Assembly (NCBI GenBank): GCA_033809415.1
Contig: JAPXLT010000128.1
Span: 1-12,358 of the forward strand
Direction of reading: 5' to 3'
DNA length: 12,358 nucleotides
Origin: JAQVUB01 sp033809415
Lineage (GTDB): Bacteria; Verrucomicrobiota; Lentisphaeria; Oligosphaerales; Oligosphaeraceae
Part shown: piece after piece, positions 7,239 through 12,358 of the stretch
How the letters are laid out: every line of letters starts with the position of its first letter
Position numbering within the stretch: the first letter of the stretch is position 1
The notes under the pieces: model-generated
What the model saw: only the letters and a program-made list of their open reading frames with translations
Database searches by the model: none
Told to the model about the DNA's origin: nothing
Made by a program: the position numbers and the translations under genes

Positions 7239-9359
7239 TCAAGGCGTTTTTTTCGTATTCCGGTGCAGGCGGAGCATTCTGCGGTAGGCTGCGGTCTCGC
7301 GCAGGGCGCTTTTCACCTGGCGGATTTTCCATTCCAGGTGCCATTTGTCGCAGACATATTCCATGCTCGGTTCCCATCCAAGACGTGAATCGAATTCGAC
7401 TACAGGAATAGTATCCTCGGCATTTTCGATTTCCGCATGGGCGATCTTCTCGATCTGATCCAGATGTTTTTCCGCCTCTTCCGCCGTGGTACTGGTCTGC
7501 ATCGCCATATTGCTAAGCCACCACTGCTTGATATGAATGGTAGTGCGGATCGAATTGCGGATGAAATGTCCGAGCGCCTCGAGCCGACGGGCTTCATCGC
7601 GTTTTGCAGGATCAGCGGCCTCGACCGCTTTTGCGGCGGCGGCCAGTCCCTGATTCCAGAGTTTCAGCATCCGGTTCAGGGAACGCAGTTCCGCCGGATA
7701 ACGCAGGAAACCAGGCGTCTGCTCCGCATTTTCATACGGAGTGTAGAAGGTCTTGACAATGCCGCCGCCGAAATGTGCGTCCGGTGCAGTCGGAAAGTTA
7801 ATATCTTTCCTGGACATGGTACGGGAGATATTGGGCTGGAAGATGAACGGATAGGCGGCACCAACACGCCACGGACCGTACTGATCCTCATTGGATGCCG
7901 TGTAGTGATCCATGGCCTCGCTCCAGTATTTCCATGCGCTGCGGACATGGGGAGCGGCCTTCTTGCCGTAGTCCCGGATGGCGATCTTCGTCAGCAGTTC
8001 GTCGTAATCCGGCTCGTAATCTTCCCATGCGGTCCATTTGCCGAGGTCGGCAGCAACGCTGTTCCACCAACCATAGTGATGCGTGGTGTAATGCCTCGAG
8101 ACATTCCATTTCTTTTTCGCTTCGCGCAGATGCAAATTACGCGTCAGCAGCTTTTCCGGTGCCGGAACTAGTGGGACGCAGCCGAAATCCCATGCAATGC
8201 CGGCGGTATTGACATTCCCGGTGATCGGAATGCCCTGTCGGTGCGCCTCGGCACATTCGCTCTCGAAATAGTATCCCGGCTCATCGGCGGAGATCGTGTA
8301 ATCCATGACGGGGGTATACAGTCCTTCCAGTTTCCGCTGCGAGAAAATTTCATAGCAGACGGAAAGTCCAACGTTCTTCGGATAGTTCTGCAGGAATTTC
8401 CGGCGCAGTTCAAGTGGTGCGTATCCCCAGTTGTAGGTGCTGAACAGCACTTCCGCGTCGGGCTTGTACTTATGCACTGCGCGTTCGATGCACTGAACGT
8501 AGGCGGGATAATCTTCGCAAGGATACCAGCCGGGACTCGGACGGGTGTCCGGAATCCCATCGATCACACTTTTATTGTATGGTTTGCCGGTAGTCGCGGG
8601 ATCGCGGCTCGGAAATTCGAGCGATTCGCCGCAGAGGCCGATCCCGCCAAGTCCGGGATAGCGACGGAAAAGCTCGCCGTATGCCGCATCGAATTTCTCC
8701 TGTGCGCCATCCTCGTCCGGATGAATGTACGTGCGGATATAGTTGTGAAAGAATGTCTGGATGCCGAGGCGGGCGGCGCGGGTGATGATGTCATTGAAAT
8801 CGCAGTATCCGATATGATTGCGGTCGATCCCCTCGCAGAAGACTTGAATGCTGTCGTAGCCGGCATGGAGCAGCGCCATCAGTTCGGCATCGGGATAGAC
8901 GTCCAGACCAGTTCCGGAGTGGACGATCCTCACCTTGTACAGCGGTTTGCGGACCATTTTCCCGCGTCGGACTGCTGGGATGCCTTCCAGATTCATGATA
9001 TCCTCGAGGTGAATCGTTCCCCGAAGCGTCATCCTGTCTTCCGCAGCGGCAACCCGGATATGATCCGCCTCCGCTTCAATCACAAATCCTTTGTCGATTT
9101 TTGGAGAGTGCTCGATCCAAAGAACTTTCGGAGCATCGGCATGGACTATTCTCAGGGAGATATCCATGCTTTTCTCGAGATAATCGCGGAAATCGCGGGC
9201 GGCGGTTTCCGTAATGTAATCGCAGTCTGGTGCGACACCGATCGACCATTCCGGCGTAATCATCACCTCATTTTTCCGGAGTTTCCGGGACGGGTCGCGC
9301 CGTCCCGGTTTGTGAAACTCCCAGTGCCGCAGGCGGAAATCATAATTTCTTTCATTCAT
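7239..9359 (-). CDS. Cytoplasmic GH20/GH67-like glycosidase-related protein, family unassigned
   Basis: A 706-residue protein with no signal peptide. The N-terminal ~140 residues look like the small alpha/beta domain that precedes the barrel in GH20, GH67 and GH84 enzymes: ITETAARDFRDYLEKSMDI (49-67) and the strand-helix element RMTLRGTIHLEDIMNLEG (109-126). A TIM barrel follows: VRIVHSGTG (143-151), a strand ending GLCGESLEFPSRD (241-253) where Glu245 or Glu248 could be catalytic, and the aromatic stretch HYTTHHYGWWN. The C-terminal part is helical. AAGG precedes the start by about 8 nt, and the creatininase-family gene ends 18 nt upstream, so the two form an operon. The final codons run up to the CACGAA palindrome. 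It may be a hydrolase for uronic-acid or amino-sugar oligosaccharides, but reaction and substrate are not determined. Confidence 0.72.
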   Translation of the reverse strand: MNERNYDFRLRHWEFHKPGRRDPSRKLRKNEVMITPEWSIGVAPDCDYITETAARDFRDYLEKSMDISLRIVHADAPKVLWIEHSPKIDKGFVIEAEADHIRVAAAEDRMTLRGTIHLEDIMNLEGIPAVRRGKMVRKPLYKVRIVHSGTGLDVYPDAELMALLHAGYDSIQVFCEGIDRNHIGYCDFNDIITRAARLGIQTFFHNYIRTYIHPDEDGAQEKFDAAYGELFRRYPGLGGIGLCGESLEFPSRDPATTGKPYNKSVIDGIPDTRPSPGWYPCEDYPAYVQCIERAVHKYKPDAEVLFSTYNWGYAPLELRRKFLQNYPKNVGLSVCYEIFSQRKLEGLYTPVMDYTISADEPGYYFESECAEAHRQGIPITGNVNTAGIAWDFGCVPLVPAPEKLLTRNLHLREAKKKWNVSRHYTTHHYGWWNSVAADLGKWTAWEDYEPDYDELLTKIAIRDYGKKAAPHVRSAWKYWSEAMDHYTASNEDQYGPWRVGAAYPFIFQPNISRTMSRKDINFPTAPDAHFGGGIVKTFYTPYENAEQTPGFLRYPAELRSLNRMLKLWNQGLAAAAKAVEAADPAKRDEARRLEALGHFIRNSIRTTIHIKQWWLSNMAMQTSTTAEEAEKHLDQIEKIAHAEIENAEDTIPVVEFDSRLGWEPSMEYVCDKWHLEWKIRQVKSALRETAAYRRMLRLHRNTKKTP

Positions 9360-9377
9360 GGAAGGACATCCTTATTT

Positions 9378-10118
9378 TTATTTTCCGAACAGTGTGATCT
9401 CGACATCCCTTGCGGCGGCTTCGAGCGCCCTTTCCCCATATTCAGTAAAGGCATTTTTCCCTTCTCGGGCGAACCAAATCGAATCATCGACCCGGTCGAG
9501 TTCGACCAGTTCCGGATCAATGGCCAGCATCTCAGAGGTTTCCAGTTTACCGGCATGGTCGCCAGGGAATTCGTCTGAAACCAGCCCGTTTTCCCGGCAG
9601 GTGTGAATACGGATCCAGTTGAACGGATTGTTATTATCGGAGTAGTAATCGCTGAATTCCTCGGTTCCCCACCAGCCTTCGCCGCTCTCTTTTTCGAGCC
9701 AGCCAAAGATCACATGACGGGCGGCGAGACGGAAGGCCAAATCAGTGGGCATGCCCTGACGGAACTCCTCGGTCTGATGTGCAATGAATCCATGGATGTT
9801 GCGGAATCCGACTCGGAGCAGTCCATGAAAAATATCCTCTGCAACGGGAACCAGTTTCAGCGCATCTACATGAACCGTGCCGTTGCGTTCCGGTTTTGCC
9901 ACTGCCAGCGATGCCGCCCCGTAATAGAACGGCGGTAGAACCACGATTTCCGGATGACGTTTTTCCACCCGCTCGATGATGTCGAAACAGGTGAAGCAGT
10001 CCACACCGACTGGCAGATGTTCCGCATGATATTCAATAACGCCCATCGGAAGCACAACCGGCACATTTTTGTCGATTGCCTCCCGAATCTGGTACGGTAG
10101 CATTTTCAGGTATTGCAT
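9378..10118 (-). CDS. Creatininase-family amidohydrolase-like protein
   Basis: A 246-residue cytoplasmic protein of the creatininase superfamily (metal-dependent amide or deformylase-type hydrolases). I chose the ATG at 10118 because AAGGAG lies 6 nt upstream. The longer frame begins at GTG 10199 with no such site and its extra 27 residues are not family-like. Metal-site residues seen: Glu29, His31 and Asp40 in VLPMGVIEYHAEHLPVGVD (22-40), His114 in FIAHQT, and Glu193 in GDHAGKLETSEML (186-198), the family's HAGxxETS motif. The second motif departs from HGxN or H-Y-E (here H-Q-T), so one metal ligand may differ. Such genes are often paired with glycosidases in Lentisphaerota and Planctomycetes. 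Here it is first in a two-gene operon, 18 nt before the GH20/GH67-like gene. A role in amide removal from a sugar derivative is plausible but unproven. Confidence 0.85.
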   Translation of the reverse strand: MQYLKMLPYQIREAIDKNVPVVLPMGVIEYHAEHLPVGVDCFTCFDIIERVEKRHPEIVVLPPFYYGAASLAVAKPERNGTVHVDALKLVPVAEDIFHGLLRVGFRNIHGFIAHQTEEFRQGMPTDLAFRLAARHVIFGWLEKESGEGWWGTEEFSDYYSDNNNPFNWIRIHTCRENGLVSDEFPGDHAGKLETSEMLAIDPELVELDRVDDSIWFAREGKNAFTEYGERALEAAARDVEITLFGK

Positions 10119-10155
10119 GTTTCGCTCCTTGTCTGTTTTGAAAAAAATGGGATAT

Positions 10156-10205
10156 TCACTTGAAAAGCCGGGTTCCGGTCTTATAATATAGCCGGTCACT
10201 TGAAA
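10156..10205. repeat. Pair of 10-bp direct repeats between creatininase operon and tRNA-Val
   Basis: TCACTTGAAA occurs at 10156-10165 and again at 10196-10205, exactly 40 bp apart, flanking the A/T-rich promoter core. GCCGG also recurs beside each copy. Directly repeated half sites at near-integral helical turns (about 3.8) are typical of activator operators. They may control the creatininase operon, whose start is 37 bp beyond the first copy. Confidence 0.4.
10160..10187 (+). promoter_or_regulatory. Promoter for tRNA-Val
   Basis: TTGAAA (10160-10165), 16-bp spacer, TATAAT (10182-10187) is a near-consensus promoter, with the start expected near 10194 and the tRNA at 10218. On the opposite strand the same A/T core gives TATATT/TATTAT, a possible -10 for the creatininase operon, but its -35 is poor. 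Confidence 0.6.
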
Positions 10206-10217
10206 TACTGAAATGCA

Positions 10218-10294
10218 GCGCGCATAGTTCAGTTGGTTAGAACGCCATCTTCACACGGTGGAGGTCACAGGTTCGAATCCTGTTGCGCGCACCA
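10218..10294 (+). tRNA. tRNA-Val (anticodon CAC)
   Basis: A full cloverleaf can be drawn. The acceptor GCGCGCA (10218-10224) pairs with TGCGCGC (10284-10290). The D stem is GTTC/GAAC (10227-10230, 10240-10243). The anticodon stem is CCATC/GGTGG (10245-10249, 10257-10261, with one T-G pair) around the loop TTCACAC. The T stem is ACAGG/CCTGT around TTCGAAT (10272-10278). The anticodon at 10252-10254 is CAC, reading GUG. The discriminator is A, and CCA is encoded (10292-10294). tRNA 3' ends are common integration targets, and the sequence beyond this one is of accessory type. Confidence 0.97.
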
Positions 10295-10295
10295 T

Positions 10296-10455
10296 GAATT
10301 TGTACAAATTCGGCAGTGGAAAACCCCTTGTACATGGGTAAAACACCGAATTTTTATTCTATAAAGTCAATCAAGGCATATCGCTTAAACCCTAAAAAGT
10401 TGTACAAAATTTGTACAACTTTTACACGACCGGTTTTTGTACAACTTTTGTACAA
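10296..10455. repeat. Cluster of TGTACA-centred palindromes next to the tRNA 3' end
   Basis: Six TGTACA cores begin at 10301, 10329, 10401, 10412, 10438 and 10449; five read TTGTACAA. The first is within a perfect 16-bp palindrome (10296-10311) starting one base after the tRNA CCA. The second is central to nested inverted repeats, AAATTCGG/CCGAATTT (10306-10313 and 10346-10353) and ACCC/GGGT. The last four form two pairs with identical 11-bp spacing. The 240 bp from tRNA to the first gene hold no credible reading frame. The arrangement suggests operators for an element-encoded HTH protein, or recombinase/excisionase arm sites. Confidence 0.75.
10395..10423. repeat. Perfect 29-bp palindrome with two TTGTACAA boxes
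   Basis: AAAAGTTGTACAAA (10395-10408) and TTTGTACAACTTTT (10410-10423) are exact inverted repeats around a single central A. Each arm contains one TTGTACAA box, itself a palindrome, so two dimer sites lie 11 bp apart on the same helix face. Confidence 0.85.
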
Positions 10456-10472
10456 ATCCCGAATGCGAAAAA

Positions 10473-10517
10473 GCCCTCCGCTGAATATGGTATCAACGGA
10501 GGGCCTTGTTTTTTTTT
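10473..10517. terminator. Bidirectional intrinsic terminator
   Basis: GCCCTCCG (10473-10480) pairs perfectly with CGGAGGGC (10497-10504) around a 16-nt loop. On the plus strand a run of nine T (10509-10517) follows; on the minus strand the stem is followed by TTTTTCGC. It would end the minus-strand accessory operon whose last gene stops at 10539, and can also stop read-through from tRNA-Val. Confidence 0.88.
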
Positions 10518-10538
10518 GAAGAACAAATTATTTTTTTT

Positions 10539-10811
10539 CTATTCCCTGTCCGGGGACGGGGCGCCGGTATAGCAGTTGTCCATGTAATCGTAGATGTCCG
10601 ACAACCGGAACTGAATGCGGCGGCTGTTGGTCTTCACCCGGGGGATCGGCAGGCGGCGCATGGTGATGGGCGAGACCCCGAGGGTCTCCGCCGCGGTCAT
10701 GCAGTCCACCAGTATCCGGTCGGTGTTTCCTGTGATGATCTGCAGCTGCCTTTCGGTCAGCGGGTCGTCCTGCACCATGCGGCGCAATGTGTCAAATGTC
10801 GATTTTCTCAT
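10539..10811 (-). CDS. Small HTH_17 (excisionase/MerR-like) DNA-binding protein
   Basis: A 90-residue protein. Residues about 35-78 form a winged-helix of the excisionase/MerR-like HTH_17 type: DCMTAAETLGVSPITMRRLP (36-55) is the helix-turn-helix, followed by the wing (RVKTNSRRIQFRLSDIYDYM, 58-77), whose Arg-rich strand precedes the final helix as in excisionases. The N-terminal 30 residues look helical and are unassigned. AAAGGAG lies 9 nt before the ATG at 10811. The start lies inside the end of the ASCH gene (20-nt overlap, different frame), which suggests translational coupling. It is the last gene before the bidirectional terminator and the closest gene to the TGTACA cluster, so it is a candidate binder there. 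It may be an excisionase or an autoregulator; no integrase is visible. Confidence 0.78.
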   Translation of the reverse strand: MRKSTFDTLRRMVQDDPLTERQLQIITGNTDRILVDCMTAAETLGVSPITMRRLPIPRVKTNSRRIQFRLSDIYDYMDNCYTGAPSPDRE

Positions 10812-11394
10812 GGCGGGTGTCTCCTTTCGTGTTGTTTGCTTGTGATCTATTTGCTTTTGCCCCTTGAATATTTTTTGGCGGAATACTATCGTAACTATTT
10901 ACGAAGTGTATCAAATCTTTCATGCTGCAAATATTGTCTACCATCAATTCGAACTCGATCACCCAGACCCAAAGTTCCTTATGCCAGCGATAGTCTGTGC
11001 CGCCATAAAAAGAGTTCCAGTGCCTGCAGTACGGCATTATGTCACGCCAGCTTACCGGGTTGTGGTCGATGCCGTCCCGTTTCCAGATTAACGGGCTGAT
11101 GCCGCCCAGCCGGGTTGCGATTATATCGGCAATCTGTAGTTCGATGTCCGGCTGTTCCCGGACGGCGATGACGTCGTCAACCTCGCCGTATGGGCAGGCG
11201 CGGACTGGTATGCGCCAGTCCAAATCCGCGCCCAAATAACTCTCGGAAAAGAGGCGCTCCCAAAAGTTAAATGGCAGAAAATCCATGGTGCTGTTTCCTG
11301 TCGCCGGCTGCGGCTTCATCGGTCGGATCGTTGCCGTCTTTTTCCCGGTGAGGATCAAGTTTATCATGTCGGCTCTAAATGAGATTGTCTTCAT
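10792..11394 (-). CDS. Phage-type ASCH-domain protein
   Basis: A 200-residue cytoplasmic protein with an ASCH (PUA-like) fold, a class thought to bind RNA or modified nucleic acid. Landmarks fit the phage-associated group: MKTISFRADMINLILTGKKT (1-20) followed by ATIRPMKPQP, then CPYGEVDDVIAVREQP (67-82), corresponding to the usual G-D-x-I-x-VRE segment, and HKELWVWVIEFEL (138-150) at the end of the domain. The last ~50 residues are outside the domain and hydrophilic. I chose ATG 11394, which has AAAGGAGC 6 nt upstream; the upstream GTG at 11451 has no ribosome site. The gene follows the tandem-HTH gene by 59 nt and overlaps the small HTH gene by 20 nt. Such genes are typical of prophages and integrative elements. 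Its exact substrate is unknown. Confidence 0.8.
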   Translation of the reverse strand: MKTISFRADMINLILTGKKTATIRPMKPQPATGNSTMDFLPFNFWERLFSESYLGADLDWRIPVRACPYGEVDDVIAVREQPDIELQIADIIATRLGGISPLIWKRDGIDHNPVSWRDIMPYCRHWNSFYGGTDYRWHKELWVWVIEFELMVDNICSMKDLIHFVNSYDSIPPKNIQGAKANRSQANNTKGDTRHEKIDI

Positions 11395-11453
11395 GGCTGC
11401 TCCTTTTCTTTGACTGTTCACATGCCTAAAAATATCGATGGCCATATACACGG

Positions 11454-12358
11454 TTAATTAACTTTCTCCACCTTTGCACTCTTCCGCCGCTTGCAGTAGT
11501 CGTGGCAGAAGCACTCGAAACACAATCCGTTGCGCAGGGTGGCGTCGTTGCCAAAGTCCACCTTCCCGCAGCGGACGCATTCATCGCGGTTGTCGGGCGC
11601 ATCCGCTTCCCGCCGAGGACCTCCCCCCACGGAAGCGCAATACCCGTATCTTCTCCGGGCTATTTCGAGGAGGGCTTCCCGGTCATATTGATGGCCATGC
11701 ACCGGTTTCAACCCCGCGGTCTTTACACGAGTTCGCAATGTGCCAAGCTTGATATTGCATATTCGAGCCGCGGCACGAATGGTCAAGTACGGCGCAGCGG
11801 ATTGCCCATGTGTGGTGCCGCTGTCGGGAGCCGGGCTGTTTTCATGCCGCCGCCGCTGCCAACGCTTCCGCCGGGCGAGCTTTGCAAGGGCCTCCCGGTC
11901 GTACCAATTGCTATGGACCGGCTTCAGCCCCGCGGCCTTCACCCGGTGCCACAATGTGCATGGCCTAAGACCATGCATCCTGGCGGCCGCAGGAATAGTC
12001 ACGTATGAGCCGCTAACGGCCTCCGAGCCGTCCCGTTGCCGTTGCTTTCGTACCGGCAAACGAGCCAGTTTTATCAAAGCCTCCCGGTCGTACCAATTGC
12101 CGCGCACTGGTTGCATTCCCGCAGCCTTCACCCGGCTGTTCAACGTGCCACTCGAAATATTACACGCCCGGGCGGCCGCGGGGATGGTCATGTATCGCTC
12201 ATTGCTGGATTCCGAGCCGTCCCCGCGGCGATACCGCGGCATCGGCTCGCCGGCCAGTTTCATCAGCTCCTCCCGGCTGTAGTGCCGTGTGCCCTGGACA
12301 TGCCGCAGGCCGGCTCTCCTAACCCGCATATACAGCGCTTTCATGTTCATTTCAAACT
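11454..12358 (-). CDS. Tandem-repeat HTH protein with C-terminal zinc ribbon, 5' end outside window
   Basis: At least 300 residues, with three complete repeats and part of a fourth. Each unit has a Y-(M/V/L)-T-I-x-AAAR helix-turn-helix like HTH_17/MerR-type domains, then L-x2-RVKxAG(L/M)-x-PV and YDREAL-x-(K/E)-(L/I)-A. Counting from the ATG at 12350, units begin near residues 53, 116 and 188 (spacing 63 and 72), joined by basic linkers; two share RxDGSE. The C-terminus has C258-x2-C261, C277-x2-C280 plus Cys282 and Cys286, a zinc-ribbon-like set. The first unit begins mid-helix at that ATG, and the two codons before it (Phe-Glu) continue the alignment (F-E-M-N-M-K-A-L-Y-M-R-V against C-N-I-S-S-G-T-L-N-S-R-V). 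The true start is therefore probably upstream of the window. It is first of the three minus-strand accessory genes. A multi-site DNA-binding role is inferred; no named family is recognised. Confidence 0.82.
   Translation of the reverse strand, partial: FEMNMKALYMRVRRAGLRHVQGTRHYSREELMKLAGEPMPRYRRGDGSESSNERYMTIPAAARACNISSGTLNSRVKAAGMQPVRGNWYDREALIKLARLPVRKQRQRDGSEAVSGSYVTIPAAARMHGLRPCTLWHRVKAAGLKPVHSNWYDREALAKLARRKRWQRRRHENSPAPDSGTTHGQSAAPYLTIRAAARICNIKLGTLRTRVKTAGLKPVHGHQYDREALLEIARRRYGYCASVGGGPRREADAPDNRDECVRCGKVDFGNDATLRNGLCFECFCHDYCKRRKSAKVEKVN

Noticed and set aside
7156..7377. Minus-strand frame of 73 codons encoding a TTKGTKRHE-type peptide
   Set aside because: It is the translation of the CACGAA palindrome plus an out-of-frame part of the GH20/GH67-like gene; such peptides are well-known spurious calls.
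8241..9578. Plus-strand open frame of 445 codons
   Set aside because: It is antisense to the GH20/GH67-like gene and the end of the creatininase gene, both of which have clear family motifs and ribosome sites. It arises from codon bias and shows no recognisable domain.
10119..10199. N-terminal extension of the creatininase-like protein from GTG 10199
   Set aside because: It lacks a ribosome binding site, crosses the promoter and direct repeats, and adds residues not seen in the family; ATG 10118 has AAGGAG.
10218..10294. attL site with tRNA-Val 3' end as the integration core
   Set aside because: No second copy of the tRNA 3' end (GGTTCGAATCC) is present in the window and no integrase is visible, so an attachment site cannot be called, only suspected.
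10316..10519. Open reading frame of 67 codons on the plus strand after tRNA-Val
   Set aside because: It runs through the TGTACA palindromes and the terminator stem, has no ribosome binding site, and its composition is not protein-like.
11395..11451. N-terminal extension of the ASCH protein from GTG 11451
   Set aside because: There is no ribosome binding site, and the ASCH domain begins at Met coded at 11394, which has AAAGGAGC.

Overview
The window looks like a chromosomal segment of a carbohydrate-degrading bacterium of the PVC group, most likely Lentisphaerota (Victivallis-like). The main clue is a pseudopilin-like protein with a FTLIELLVVIAIIAILA N-terminus and a C-terminal H-X9-DG motif, a class greatly expanded in Lentisphaerota and Planctomycetes. 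It sits beside poorly classified TIM-barrel glycosidases, a sodium:solute symporter, an AraC-type regulator and a creatininase-family protein. The taxonomic call is inference from gene content; there is no rRNA or marker gene here.

Region 1 (1-7096) is a sugar-utilisation locus. Four minus-strand genes run pseudopilin-like protein -> large secreted glycosidase-like protein (914 aa) -> cytoplasmic DUF4838-like glycosidase (318 aa) -> SSS-family symporter (cut by the left window edge). Gaps after the pseudopilin gene are about 170, 25 and 12 nt, so the last three are almost certainly co-transcribed. An AraC-family regulator (6269-7096) is divergent. Two back-to-back promoters appear to share one -35 hexamer at 6206-6212, so the regulator probably controls both itself and the operon. 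The inferred logic is surface capture and extracellular cleavage, uptake by the symporter, then intracellular cleavage.

Region 2 (7153-10217) is a second catabolic pair on the minus strand: a creatininase-family amidohydrolase (re-started at 10118) followed 18 nt later by a 706-aa cytoplasmic GH20/GH67-like protein. It converges with the AraC gene across a 72-bp, perfectly centred imperfect palindrome built from CACGAA/TTCGTG units.

Region 3 (10218-12358) starts with tRNA-Val(CAC) and then changes character. A 160-bp non-coding stretch holds six TGTACA cores, several within perfect palindromes (16 bp and 29 bp). A strong bidirectional terminator follows, then three minus-strand genes of accessory type: a tandem-repeat HTH protein with a C-terminal zinc ribbon (5'-partial), a phage-type ASCH-domain protein, and a small excisionase-like HTH_17 protein overlapping it by 20 nt. 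The layout suggests the tRNA-proximal end of an integrated element. No integrase or second attachment site lies inside the window.
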